In this document: positions 44,770 to 54,476 of the stretch, one piece after another
Numbering within the stretch: the first letter of the stretch is position 1
How the letters are laid out: every line of letters begins with the position of its first letter
Source: Magnetococcales bacterium
Lineage (GTDB): Bacteria; Pseudomonadota; Magnetococcia; Magnetococcales; Magnetaquicoccaceae
Reading direction: 5' to 3'
DNA length: 61,432 nucleotides
NCBI GenBank assembly: GCA_015231915.1
Contig: JADGAR010000020.1
Location: 1-61,432, forward strand
The notes under the pieces: generated by a model
Told to the model about the DNA's origin: nothing
Databases searched by the model: none
The model's input: the letters and a program-made list of their open reading frames with translations, nothing else
Made by a program: the position numbers and the translations under genes

Positions 44770-45432
44770 TCAGAACGCCCCGAGTATGGTTTTCAGTTCG
44801 CGTTTGAGGATTTCCATGGAAGGTTGTGAAAACAGCAGTACCACGAAACCGCTCAAGGTGTGTTGCGCATCCTCTTCGTCGTGGGTCTTGAAATCCATCA
44901 TCAGGACAAAGGCGCGTTCGTTCTCCTCGTTTGCCTCCTCCTGCATGGCAAGACGCTGGGCGGCCAGATGCGAGGCGATGTCGAGCAGAAACGCGCCGCT
45001 GCCCTTCAGGAATTCGGCGGCATCGAATTCGAACTGGATCGACATCATCTGGGTGAAGCTCTCCAGAAAGGCGTTCAGTACCACGTTGCCCACGTCCAGG
45101 AGGGTCTCCTGTTCCAGTTCCATGAGGACTTCCAGGGGCATCTGTTCGTTAAGCAGGGTGCGGACCAGTTCCAGGCTTTCGGCCCCCGGAAAGATCAACA
45201 GGGCGGTGCCGGTCAACTCGCCAGTGAAATTCTGGCGAATGGCCACCAGTTGTTCCTCTTCTTTGGCCACCAGCATGCGCGTGGCCTCGTCGTAGGGCAC
45301 CACCTTGAGCTGCGGCAGTGACAGGAGCACTTCGTTGTTGACCATTTGACTCAAGGATGCGGCGGCCATACCCAACCCCATGTTGAAGAATTCCTTCAAC
45401 GCATCCTCTTCCATTTCGGTCAGAAAGAACAT
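44770..45432 (-). CDS. cheC: CheC-like CheY-P phosphatase with two intact centres
   Basis: A 220-aa CheC-family protein. Both phosphatase centres are readable: E14/N17 in LKEFFNMGLGMAAASLSQMV and D113/N116 in LLDVGNVVLNAFL. It should therefore dephosphorylate a receiver, most simply the CheY-like product of the adjacent gene, 27 bp upstream. I choose ATG 45432 because AAGGAG lies 9 nt upstream; ATG 45453 is also in frame. A second, degenerate CheC-like protein is encoded 7 kb further on beside cheD, suggesting division of labour. Confidence 0.85.
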   Translation of the reverse strand: MFFLTEMEEDALKEFFNMGLGMAAASLSQMVNNEVLLSLPQLKVVPYDEATRMLVAKEEEQLVAIRQNFTGELTGTALLIFPGAESLELVRTLLNEQMPLEVLMELEQETLLDVGNVVLNAFLESFTQMMSIQFEFDAAEFLKGSGAFLLDIASHLAAQRLAMQEEANEENERAFVLMMDFKTHDEEDAQHTLSGFVVLLFSQPSMEILKRELKTILGAF

Positions 45433-45459
45433 TTCTTTCTCCTTGGTCCGCATAATTGA

Positions 45460-45819
45460 TTACTTAAACTTATCAAGAATGTCCGCGATCTTGGGTTCAT
45501 CGATGGGTTTCTTGATGAAACCGATGCCCATGCTCTCCGCCCGTTGGTGCATCCGCTCCTGAATGTTGGCCGTCACCAGGAAGACCGCCAGGGAGGGGAA
45601 GCGGGTCAGCAGTTTTTCGGACAGCTCCAGACCGTTCATTCCCGGCATGTTGAAGTCGATCAAAGCCACGTCGAGGGCAGGCGGGGCCAGAGCCAGGGCC
45701 TCGTCGCCATCCTTTGCTTCCACCAGGCCCCAATCCGGGAAACGGGTGGTGAAGATTTTGCGTGCCATCATGCGCGCCAGACTGCTGTCATCGACGATCA
45801 TCGCCGTTTTGTTCGCCAT
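45460..45819 (-). CDS. CheY-like response regulator
   Basis: A 119-aa single receiver: acidic pocket AMIVDDSSLAR, phospho-acceptor in VALIDFNMPGMNGLEL and Lys in GFIKKPIDE. It starts at ATG 45819 after GGAGAGAAG, 33 bp below the CheA-like gene and just before cheC. It is the natural target of that CheA and substrate of that CheC, though whether it acts on flagella, pili or another output is not visible. Confidence 0.9.
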   Translation of the reverse strand: MANKTAMIVDDSSLARMMARKIFTTRFPDWGLVEAKDGDEALALAPPALDVALIDFNMPGMNGLELSEKLLTRFPSLAVFLVTANIQERMHQRAESMGIGFIKKPIDEPKIADILDKFK

Positions 45820-45852
45820 TGCTTCTCTCCAGACTCACGATAAATGCTGTTG

Positions 45853-47535
45853 CTATTGTTTAATCAGTTCCGCCACGTTCAAAAGGAAGGAAACCGAACC
45901 GTCCGGCATCACCGCGCTTCCCGCCAGGATCGGGATATTGGCGAAGATCCGGTTCAAGGGTTTGATGACCAGGCTGGCCGGCTCCTTGATGCCATCCACG
46001 GCCAGACCGAAGCAGCTCTCCTCGGACTGCAACACCACGATGTGCAACGCCGGCATGGCCAGGACCTCCGGCATGCCGATGGTCGCCGACTCCCCGTCCG
46101 TCCGCAGGGTGAGCTGGTCCGAAAGGAAAATCAGCGGGAAGAGTCGCTCCCGCACCCGCACCATCGGGGCTTGCATTTTGCCCTCGACCTGTGTCGCCAC
46201 CTCCTGGCCGTAATAGGAGATCAACTCGACGATGTTGACCTGGGGCACGGCATAGGTCTCGTCCCCGTCGGTGACCAGCAGCACCGGCACGATGGCCATG
46301 GTCTGGGGGATCCGCAGCCGGAAGCGGGACCCCTGTCCGGCCTGACTGGTGATGGTGATGGTCCCGCCCAGTTTGTCGATGGCGGCTTGCACCACATCCA
46401 TGCCGGTTCCCCGCCCGGAGATCTTGCTGATCTGCTCGGCGGTGGAAAAACCGGGGGCCATGATGAGACGCATGATCTCTCCTTCCGACATCTCCCGCGC
46501 CTGCTCCGGGGTGATCAGGTTGCGTTCCAGGGCCTTGCTGCGCACCCGGTCCACGTCGATCCCCCGGCCATCGTCGGTGATCTCCAGATAGATCTGCCCC
46601 TGTTTCTGCGCGGCTGTGAGGGTGATATGTCCGATGGGGGGTTTCCCCAGGGCCACCCGTTCCTCCGGAGACTCGATGCCATGATCCACCGCGTTGCGGA
46701 TGAGATGTCCCAGGACCTCCTTGATGGAAATCAGGACATTGCGGTCCACCTCGGTCTCTTCGCCCACCAGATCGAGGAGCACCTTTTTGCGGGTTTCCAC
46801 CGCCAGATCCCGCACCAGCCGGTGGTAGGTCTCCATGGTGCGGCCAATGGGCTGCAACCGGTACTGGAGCACCTCTTCCTGCAGCGTATAAATCTGTTGT
46901 CCCAGGTTCTCCAGGGCCTGATCCAGCAGGTTGCGCCTGGAGGTGAGCGCGTATTTCAGTTGGTTGAAGCTCGCCCCCAGTTCCCCGACATAACTCATCA
47001 GGGCATCCAGCCGTTCCACCGAGAGACGGATCGACTCCTGCCGGGCAGCGGTCGGCGGCTCGGCATCGTTCCGGAACGGGGGTGCGGCTTCCGTCGGCGG
47101 TTCGGCGGGAGTCGGTTCGCTGTGGCTCCGGTTGAGTTCCGCCTCTCCCTGGAACTCCTCCAACTGGAAAATCAGCGCGGCGAAATCGTCCTCGCCCTCG
47201 GCCCCGTTTCCCTCGATGACCACCAGGGAACCCCGCACCGCGTCCAGCACCCCCAGCAACTGGTTGCCGATCATCTGGTCCAACACCAGTCTGCCTTCCC
47301 GCAGCAGGTCCAACAGGGATTCGGCGGCATGGGTCAGCCCCTCCAGCCGCTCGAAGCCCATCATCCGGCAGTTCCCCTTGACGGTATGCATGTCCCGGAA
47401 CACCGAATTGAGGATCTCGCGATTTTCCGGCGTGGTCTCCAGTTGCAGGAGTCCCCGCTCGATACGGTCCAGGGCTTCCCGGTTTTCCGAGAAGAACTCC
47501 TGCATGAGGGCTGCCTGTGTGGCTTCGTCGAGCAT
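45853..47535 (-). CDS. CheA-family sensor kinase
   Basis: A 560-aa CheA-like kinase: Hpt (H50 in RDMHTVKGNCRMMGFERL), a short Pro-rich linker, dimerisation domain, HATPase (LGHLIRNAVDHGIESPEER, DDGRGIDVDRVRS, GFSTAEQISKISGRGTGMDV) and a C-terminal CheW domain. It lacks an obvious P2 (CheY/CheB-docking) domain, making it shorter than chemotaxis CheA of about 650-700 aa. It is encoded 5 bp after the YhdP-like gene and leads the CheY-CheC-kinase array. With no CheR, CheB or MCP beside it, it may serve an alternative cellular function pathway. Confidence 0.93.
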   Translation of the reverse strand: MLDEATQAALMQEFFSENREALDRIERGLLQLETTPENREILNSVFRDMHTVKGNCRMMGFERLEGLTHAAESLLDLLREGRLVLDQMIGNQLLGVLDAVRGSLVVIEGNGAEGEDDFAALIFQLEEFQGEAELNRSHSEPTPAEPPTEAAPPFRNDAEPPTAARQESIRLSVERLDALMSYVGELGASFNQLKYALTSRRNLLDQALENLGQQIYTLQEEVLQYRLQPIGRTMETYHRLVRDLAVETRKKVLLDLVGEETEVDRNVLISIKEVLGHLIRNAVDHGIESPEERVALGKPPIGHITLTAAQKQGQIYLEITDDGRGIDVDRVRSKALERNLITPEQAREMSEGEIMRLIMAPGFSTAEQISKISGRGTGMDVVQAAIDKLGGTITITSQAGQGSRFRLRIPQTMAIVPVLLVTDGDETYAVPQVNIVELISYYGQEVATQVEGKMQAPMVRVRERLFPLIFLSDQLTLRTDGESATIGMPEVLAMPALHIVVLQSEESCFGLAVDGIKEPASLVIKPLNRIFANIPILAGSAVMPDGSVSFLLNVAELIKQ

Positions 47536-47540
47536 CTGCC

Positions 47541-50500
47541 TTATTCGCCTCCCTGGACGGAACCCGCTTTTTCTTTGATGCGATTAAAAATTTTCATGGG
47601 TACGGCGAGTATGTCACGCAGCAGGCCAGGGGCGAGACTCGTCACCGGACGAATGCGCGCCTGGGGATCCTGGGTGGAACCGCTGACATCGAACTGGGTC
47701 TCCAGCACGGTCTGACGGTCCCCGGTCACCAGCTTGCCCAATAATGGCACGCCGGTCACCAGGGCATCCAAAGTTTGCAGGGGACGCATGCCCACCAGAA
47801 GATCCACCTGATCCTTGGGAAAGTCCACCTTGCCGGTAAAGACGATGTTCATGGAGGGGCTTTTGAGCCACATCCGGTCGATGTTCCAGACATTGTCGGA
47901 AATGGACAGAGTACCCTGAAATTCCTTGTAATGCAAGCCCGTTCCATCCAGATCCGGACGGTCGCCCACCACCAGGTGGGGCAGTTCCTTGAGGGAGAAG
48001 AGGCCCAACAGCCGGGAGAGGAAACCCAACCGCCGGATCTTGCCCTCCTGGAACCGGAAACGGGCCGTTCCGGAGAGGGTGTCGGTCAGCCGCTGCTCCG
48101 GCCCGAGAAAACCGTCCAGGGTCACATCCAGTTCGCCGCCCCCCTTGTCCAGCCCGGCATAAAGATCCAGCCCGTGGAACAGGGCGCCGAAATCCTTGGC
48201 GGTCACCTCCAGATGACCGGCGTAGCCTCCGGCATCGATGTGGCGGGACCACAGGAACTCCCCGTTTCCTTCGACTTCCCCCTCTCCCTGGGTGAAACGC
48301 AGGGATGGAAAGCGCAGGGAACGCACCTCCATCTCCATGCGGGCATCGAGCCGACTGGCCTCTTCCCGGTTGGCCAGCAGCAGGTGTCCCGCCTTCACGG
48401 CCAGGCTGACCCGGGGCCAGCGTTGTTTCGGGGGGTCTGCGGTGGGGGGAGGGGTCTCGTTCTGCCGGTTTTCCAGCAGAGGGCGCAGGTCGAGGGTGGC
48501 CAGATCGGCTTCGGCGTTCCACGCCTCCTGACCGTCCGGGCGCCGGCTGGACGCCAGGACGAGACGACCGGAGGTCTTGTCCAGATGACCCTCGCGAATC
48601 GTGATTTTGCCCAGGTTGCGGTCCAGGTTCCAGTCGGTCTGGCCGACGAGTTTCAGATTGCCCAACGCGATGTGGAACGGATCGACGAACAGGCGACCTT
48701 GCCGGTCGAGCCACCCCTCGCCCTTGACCACCCCAGGATCGCCGGTGTTTCTTTGCCACCCCATTTTGCCGCGCAGGGTCACGCCCACCGGATTGGCCTC
48801 CCCCTTGACCAGAAACCGGGCCTCTCCCGGGGGGCGTTGGAACTCGATCCAGAACGGCATGGCCCCTTGCCAGGTTCCGCCGGCTCCCAGCCAGGGGGCG
48901 AGATGGTCGGCCAGCCGTTTGCCCTCCAGCAGGCTCTCCAGGCGGGCGTTGAGCGCCGCCTTGCCCGGAGTCCGGTATTGGCGCACCGTCAGTTGGCCGG
49001 TGATGGGCATCTCCCCCATGCGGGCCGTCAGGCGGGAGATTTCCAGACGCTCCGGGTCGAGGGTCAACAGACCGGAGGCTTCGGTGATGGGGGTATCGAG
49101 AAACGGTGGACGGAAGGCGTTCTTCTTCAATTCCAGCCGACCGGAATAGGTCATTTTTTCCGGATGGTCGAGGGGCAGGGAGAGTTTCATCGCAGCCGCC
49201 CCTTGCCCTTGCAGGGTGGCCTGTTCCATGCCCACCGCCCTGTCCCAGCGCAGCGCAGGATGGGCGACGATCCCCTTCCAGATGTCGGGCAGGTCGAGGG
49301 CAGGGGATTCGGCGACCACCTCGACCGTGGGATTGCGTTGCATGTTCGCGATGCGCACCTCTCCCGTCACCTTGCGGGTCTCCCCCAGGACAGCCGAGGC
49401 GACTTGCGCCGTCATGCCGTGCCGGTCGAAGATCAGGTGGGTGGAGATGTTGGTCAAAGGCATCAGGGGGGGATGATAGTGGAGCGTCACCCCGGTCACG
49501 TCCCCCTCGATGTGGAATATCTCTCCGGGGGGGTCGCCCGGTCCCGCCGGAATGTTGTGGAGCGGCCCCTTGATGTGGGCGGTGGCATGGGTGACCTGCC
49601 CCTCTTTCAGGTTGTTGTCCAGCCAGCGGACCAGTTCGGGGTGCATGATGCGGGTGGGAAAATAATATTTCGCCTGTTCGGTCCTGGTCCCGGAGGCCTC
49701 GGCGGTCAAATCCAGCCGGGGCTTATCGGTCCCGCCTGGGCTGTCGATGGTCATGCGTCCCCCGGCCCTGCCGTGGGGGCCGGTCAGGTCGAACCGATCG
49801 ACCCGCAGTTGCCATGCCTGGCCTTTGAGTTCCAGCACCCCGTCGGCGTTGAGGGTGGTCATGGGGATCGGCCAGCGGAACACCTCCGGCCAGGCCAGGC
49901 TCCCGGCGCCGATGGCGGCCTGCCATTGCGCTTGCAAACCGCTTTGCGGGTGGTGATGGACGATGGCCTCCAGGTCGAACGGCGCGGTCAGTCCGTCCAG
50001 TGGGGTCAGGTCCACCAGATAGGGGGCGAAGGGGAGCAGGGAGATCCGTTCGAGTCGTGCGCGCAAGGACCAGAGATCGCCGGGCGCCCGTTCCCCCTTG
50101 GCGGACCAGCGCGCTTGCGGGTGGATGTCCGGCAGTCCGGCACTGGCGTCGAAGTGGGCCGAACCGTCCCGCTCCAGAAAGGCAGTGGCTTCCAGGCCGG
50201 TCATGCGGGTGCGCATGGGGGCATGGGGGTCCACCCAGTGCAAGGTGGCGTTTTGCACGCTGAACATGGTGATCGGCAATCCCTCGTCCTGTCCGCCGTC
50301 AGAGGGGAACGTATCGAGGGGACGCCCGGCGACCAGCAGTCGTCCCTCCTCGTCCCGGCTTGCGCTTGCCTCCACCTCTTCCAGGGTGAGACTGGCCGAA
50401 AGCCACCCCTGCTGCCAGGAGAGGGGAGAAATCCGCAGCAGGAGCCGCTTGACCGTGAACAGCGGTTTGCCGTTGACCGGACAGAGGACCTCCACGCCGT

Positions 50501-50786
50501 CCCCCACCAGGGCCAGGGACAGCCCGGTGTGCAGATGCACCCCTGCGACCCGGATGTCCAGACCGGTGCGCTCGGCAAGAAACCGGGAAATCCGTTCGGC
50601 GTAGGGGTTGAGATCCGGGGGATGCCAGGCCAGACCGGCCAGGGCGACCATCGACAGGACGATCACCAGTACAAGGGTCTTGAACAGCCACCCCAACGCA
50701 CGGCGCAGGATCCCGGGACGTTTTTCCGTCGGGGGGGCGGCGTCCTGAGGCGGGGTCGGTTCGGTGGCGGATTCGGTGGCGGGCAT
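47541..50786 (-). CDS. YhdP/AsmA-like envelope protein
   Basis: A 1081-aa giant with one N-terminal transmembrane helix (about 32-52, LFKTLVLVIVLSMVALAGLA) and a long periplasmic beta-rich body of AsmA/DUF3971 type. Such proteins bridge inner and outer membranes and carry phospholipids. The C-terminal YhdP-type AsmA block is clear (WLKSPSMNIVFTGKVDFPKD, GVPLLGKLVTG). I start at ATG 50786; the frame is open for 83 more codons without family resemblance. The gene is 5 bp upstream of cheA on the same strand, an odd pairing that may be only operon sharing. E. coli YhdP is about 1270 aa, so this one is somewhat shorter. Confidence 0.85.
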   Translation of the reverse strand: MPATESATEPTPPQDAAPPTEKRPGILRRALGWLFKTLVLVIVLSMVALAGLAWHPPDLNPYAERISRFLAERTGLDIRVAGVHLHTGLSLALVGDGVEVLCPVNGKPLFTVKRLLLRISPLSWQQGWLSASLTLEEVEASASRDEEGRLLVAGRPLDTFPSDGGQDEGLPITMFSVQNATLHWVDPHAPMRTRMTGLEATAFLERDGSAHFDASAGLPDIHPQARWSAKGERAPGDLWSLRARLERISLLPFAPYLVDLTPLDGLTAPFDLEAIVHHHPQSGLQAQWQAAIGAGSLAWPEVFRWPIPMTTLNADGVLELKGQAWQLRVDRFDLTGPHGRAGGRMTIDSPGGTDKPRLDLTAEASGTRTEQAKYYFPTRIMHPELVRWLDNNLKEGQVTHATAHIKGPLHNIPAGPGDPPGEIFHIEGDVTGVTLHYHPPLMPLTNISTHLIFDRHGMTAQVASAVLGETRKVTGEVRIANMQRNPTVEVVAESPALDLPDIWKGIVAHPALRWDRAVGMEQATLQGQGAAAMKLSLPLDHPEKMTYSGRLELKKNAFRPPFLDTPITEASGLLTLDPERLEISRLTARMGEMPITGQLTVRQYRTPGKAALNARLESLLEGKRLADHLAPWLGAGGTWQGAMPFWIEFQRPPGEARFLVKGEANPVGVTLRGKMGWQRNTGDPGVVKGEGWLDRQGRLFVDPFHIALGNLKLVGQTDWNLDRNLGKITIREGHLDKTSGRLVLASSRRPDGQEAWNAEADLATLDLRPLLENRQNETPPPTADPPKQRWPRVSLAVKAGHLLLANREEASRLDARMEMEVRSLRFPSLRFTQGEGEVEGNGEFLWSRHIDAGGYAGHLEVTAKDFGALFHGLDLYAGLDKGGGELDVTLDGFLGPEQRLTDTLSGTARFRFQEGKIRRLGFLSRLLGLFSLKELPHLVVGDRPDLDGTGLHYKEFQGTLSISDNVWNIDRMWLKSPSMNIVFTGKVDFPKDQVDLLVGMRPLQTLDALVTGVPLLGKLVTGDRQTVLETQFDVSGSTQDPQARIRPVTSLAPGLLRDILAVPMKIFNRIKEKAGSVQGGE

Positions 50787-51073
50787 GATGATTACGGTGA
50801 GCGGTGGCAAATGGGACGATTCTATGCGAAAATGATGCGCAAGGACAGAGCCGATCATGTGCATGGGACAACGGAGGCAACCGATTGGGCGATCCCGGAG
50901 GAACGAAAACCTGTTGGCACTGTCTGATCGGTGCGACGTTGCAAGCGCTGCTGGAGTGCTTCGCGTCGCGTGCCGGAGAACGCGCAAAAGCGTTTGCATC
51001 CGTGGATCAGGCGGGACCGATTCGTATCTCGACACCCTTCAACCACATTATGACTGGCCTCAGGAGTACGATC

Positions 51074-51430
51074 ATGCGGCATACACTGCACCATCTGGAC
51101 AATGCGGGGATCACGCCCGATGCCGTCATGCAGGTCGGCAAAAGGATGTTGGAGGCCACGTTGGATCTGATGCCTGAAGAAGAACTGGCCGCGATTCCGA
51201 AGCTGGAGCATCTCCTGGGGCGCAAGCTCCAGGATGGCCGTCAGGAAGGCCGCCTGGAAGGCCGCCAGGAAGAAGCCGCTGCCATGTTGCTCAAACTGTT
51301 GTACCGCAAATTTGGCCAGACACCGGACTGGGTGATCGGCAAGGTCGGCTCGGCGCGCCTGGAATGGCTCGAGGCATGGGGTGAGAACCTCCTGTTCGCC
51401 AACACCTTGGATGAGGTGTTCGCATCGTGA
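51074..51430 (+). pseudogene. C-terminal part of an Rpn/DUF4351-type protein
   Basis: The 118 codons match the C-terminal half of Rpn-family (PD-(D/E)xK transposase-like) or DUF4351 proteins: a charged spacer KLQDGRQEGRLEGRQEEAAA, then AMLLKLLYRKFGQTPDWVIG and the closing block WGENLLFANTLDEVF. The nuclease domain that should come first is absent; the 270 bp upstream are open in frame but do not look like it. AGGAGT before ATG 51074 could still allow expression of a short protein. It may be a remnant, or a stand-alone oligomerisation module. Confidence 0.6.
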
Positions 51431-51467
51431 GTGGATTGTATTGGATCGGTCGAGAGGAGAGACACGC

Positions 51468-54400
51468 TTGACGATTCCTCCTGATCTCCCCGTCTCGCCA
51501 GCCGCAGCGGAGGCCATCGAACACCTGGCCGCCGCGACCGCCGACCCGCAGGGGGCGCTCGGGCGGTTGGCCGATTTCGTCACCACCCATGCCGAGGATC
51601 GCCCGGAGGCCGTGGAACGGCTGGTCGAACGCCTGGAAGACCCGAAGTGGCGTTTGCGTCTGGTGACCGCCCTGGGCAACTCTCCCTATCTGGCCCACGT
51701 CCTGACCCGCTGGCCGGAGTTCCTGGACGAGGAGTATACCGGCGAGGACCCGGCAGGCTGGAACCGCGGATTGACCGACGCGGTGCTGGAGTGCGCGACC
51801 CACGCCGAAGCGGCGCGCCTGCTGCGCTGGCACAAGCACCGCACCTTTCTGGGGATCGGCCTGCGCGACTTGACAGGCGAGGCTGACCTGCCGGAGACCA
51901 CCTGGGGGTTGTCCGTCCTGGCGGACGCCTCGCTGGAGGCGGGCTATCGCTGGCTGCGCCGTTCGCTGAGCCAAAAACACGGCCCGCCCATGACCGAAAC
52001 CGAGGAGGGGCGGCATCCGGCCCGTTTCGTGATTCTGGGGATGGGCAAGCTGGGGGCCGGGGAGCTGAATTTCTCCTCGGACGTGGATCTGATTTATCTT
52101 TACGATGAGGATCGCGGCGGGTGCGACGGCCAGCGGCCCATCTCCATCAAGGCGTTTTTCAACCGGCTGGGACAGGAGTTGATCCGCCTGTTGAGCGAGA
52201 TCACCGCCGAGGGGATGGTGTTTCGCATCGACCTGCGGCTGCGACCGGAGGGGGCGAGCGGCGATTTGACCCTCTCGCGGCGTTCCGCCGAGGTCTATTA
52301 CGAATCATGGGGTCGCACCTGGGAGCGTTCCGCCATGATCAAGGCGCGTCCGGTGGCCGGCGATCCGGGCCTGGGCGAGGAACTGTTGCGCAATCTGACC
52401 CCGTTCATCTACCGGCGCTATCTGGATTTCGCCGCCCTGGAGGCGATCCGGGAGATGAAGCGCCAGATCGACCACAAGTGCCAGGCGCGCCAGGATTATC
52501 GCCGCAACGTCAAGCTGGGTTACGGCGGCATCCGCGAGATCGAATTCTTTGCCCAGTGTCACCAACTGATCCATGGCGGCAAGAATCCCAGCCTGCGCCC
52601 GCGCGCAACCGAGGCGGTTCTGCTCGCTCTGGTTGCCGCGAACCTCCTCCCCGCCGCAACCGCCGATCTCCTGATCACCCATTACCGCTTTCTGCGCACC
52701 GTGGAGCATCGTTTGCAAATCGAGCGGGAACGTCAGGTCCACTCCCTGCCGGAGGAACCGGCGGCGTTTTTGGGCCTGGCCAAACGGATGCATTTTCCCG
52801 ACGCCGAGTCCTTCCAGGTCCGGCTGGAGGGGGTGCGCGCGGAAGTCCACGCCATTTATGGTCAGCTTTTTTTCGATGGCAGCCGGGAGCGGGAGAAGCA
52901 AAACGCCCACCCCCTGGTGGAGGCCCTGCTGAACTGCGACGAGGAGACGGAGAGCTGTGAGGAGGTGATCCGGCGTGCCGGATTCGAGCATCCCCAGCAG
53001 GCCGTCGGGCTTTTGGAGCTGTTGCGCCAGGGACCCTCCCTGAACCACCTGACCGAGGCGACGCGGGGGTGGTATGGTCGGGTGGCCGTGCCGCTGCTCG
53101 CCGAGATCCTCGCCGCTCCCGACCAGGACATGGCTTTGCGCCACGCCGAGGCATTTCTGCGCAAGCTGGGCTATCGGGTCAATTATCTGGCATTGTTGCT
53201 GGAATATCCCCCGGTATTGAAACTACTGATCAAACTGTTTGGCAGTTCTGCGCTGTTGTCGCATTATCTGATTCACCATCCGGAGTTGATGGATGGTCTG
53301 GTGACGACCGATTTCATGGAGCGCTATCGCAACCGGACGGAATTGACCCGGGATCTGGAGCAGGCCATGAGCCGCGCCACCCATCACGAGGAGGCGATGG
53401 AGATCCTGCGGGAGTTCAAGCACGGGGAGAGCCTGCGTTTGGGCATTCGGGATCTCTCCGGGGTGGCCGAACCTGCGGAAGTCACTTCCGGGCTGGCGGT
53501 GTTGGCCGAGGTGATCCTGGCGCGGGTGGTGGCGGACGCCCGGGAGGAGTTGGTCGCCCGTTACGGTGCGCCCCGTTGGACCGACGCCCAAGGGGTGCGC
53601 CGGGAGGCGCCGTTCGCGGTGGTGGCCATGGGCAAGCTGGGGGGCAGGGAGCTGAGTTTTTCGTCGGATCTGGATCTGATTTTCATTCACGGCAGCCAGG
53701 GGGAGGAGCAGTACACCGATCATCCGCGGCTGTCGATGGCCAACGGGCAGTTTTTTACCCGGTTGGGCCAGAAGATCATCACGGCCATCACCAGCATGAC
53801 CCGCTCCGGCAAGCTGTACGAGTTGGACATGCGTTTGCGGCCTTCCGGGAGTTCCGGGCCGGTGGTGACCTCCCTGGAGGCCTTTGTCGCCTATCACGCC
53901 GACACCTCCTGGTTGTGGGAACAGCAGGCCCTGACCCGTGCCCGTCCGATCATCGGGGACGAGGCGTTCATGCGGGAGTTGACCGGGGTGATCCGTGGGG
54001 TGTTGACCCGGCCCCGCGACCGCGAGGCATTGAGGCAGGAAGTGGTGGCGATGCGGGAGCGGATTCTGGCGGAGAAGTCGCCGCCGGAGGGGTGGATCGA
54101 CATCAAGCAGACCCGGGGCGGGGTGGTGGATGTGGAGTTTCTGGTGCAGTATCTGCAATTGGCCCATGCCGCCGACCATCCGGAGATCCTCACCCCCAAC
54201 CTGCCGAATGCCCTGGTGGCGTTGGCCAGGTTCGGGGTGGCGGGCCGGGAGGAGGCCAGGATCCTGGAGGATGCCTATGGTTTGTACCGCTATGTGGAGA
54301 GCCATCTGCGACTGCTGCACGGCAGCGCGGAAAATCGCATCGCCCCGGACGAACGGGAGCGGACCCGGCTGCGGCGTTTGTGTCACGCCCTGGAGGGGCC

Positions 54401-54476
54401 GGAGGTGATTGCTGCGCTGGAGGAGGCCTTTGCGCGGGTCAACGTCATTTATCGTCGGATTCTCGGTGGGGCATGA
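51468..54476 (+). CDS. glnE: Bifunctional glutamine synthetase adenylyltransferase/adenylyl-removing enzyme
   Basis: A 1002-aa GlnE that adds or removes AMP on glutamine synthetase in response to PII and glutamine. Both nucleotidyltransferase halves are intact: MGKLGAGELNFSSDVDLIYL (deadenylylase side) and MGKLGGRELSFSSDLDLIFI (adenylylase side), each followed by a helical domain. The start is a TTG at 51468 with GAGAGGAG 8-10 nt upstream and an N-terminus that suits the family; no ATG fits between. It overlaps the HNH gene by 4 bp. No glnA or glnB is in view. Confidence 0.95.
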   Translation: MTIPPDLPVSPAAAEAIEHLAAATADPQGALGRLADFVTTHAEDRPEAVERLVERLEDPKWRLRLVTALGNSPYLAHVLTRWPEFLDEEYTGEDPAGWNRGLTDAVLECATHAEAARLLRWHKHRTFLGIGLRDLTGEADLPETTWGLSVLADASLEAGYRWLRRSLSQKHGPPMTETEEGRHPARFVILGMGKLGAGELNFSSDVDLIYLYDEDRGGCDGQRPISIKAFFNRLGQELIRLLSEITAEGMVFRIDLRLRPEGASGDLTLSRRSAEVYYESWGRTWERSAMIKARPVAGDPGLGEELLRNLTPFIYRRYLDFAALEAIREMKRQIDHKCQARQDYRRNVKLGYGGIREIEFFAQCHQLIHGGKNPSLRPRATEAVLLALVAANLLPAATADLLITHYRFLRTVEHRLQIERERQVHSLPEEPAAFLGLAKRMHFPDAESFQVRLEGVRAEVHAIYGQLFFDGSREREKQNAHPLVEALLNCDEETESCEEVIRRAGFEHPQQAVGLLELLRQGPSLNHLTEATRGWYGRVAVPLLAEILAAPDQDMALRHAEAFLRKLGYRVNYLALLLEYPPVLKLLIKLFGSSALLSHYLIHHPELMDGLVTTDFMERYRNRTELTRDLEQAMSRATHHEEAMEILREFKHGESLRLGIRDLSGVAEPAEVTSGLAVLAEVILARVVADAREELVARYGAPRWTDAQGVRREAPFAVVAMGKLGGRELSFSSDLDLIFIHGSQGEEQYTDHPRLSMANGQFFTRLGQKIITAITSMTRSGKLYELDMRLRPSGSSGPVVTSLEAFVAYHADTSWLWEQQALTRARPIIGDEAFMRELTGVIRGVLTRPRDREALRQEVVAMRERILAEKSPPEGWIDIKQTRGGVVDVEFLVQYLQLAHAADHPEILTPNLPNALVALARFGVAGREEARILEDAYGLYRYVESHLRLLHGSAENRIAPDERERTRLRRLCHALEGPEVIAALEEAFARVNVIYRRILGGA

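Noticed and set aside
47775-50927. 1050-codon open frame on the plus strand
   Set aside because: Antisense to the YhdP/AsmA-like gene, whose membrane segment and C-terminal block are clear.
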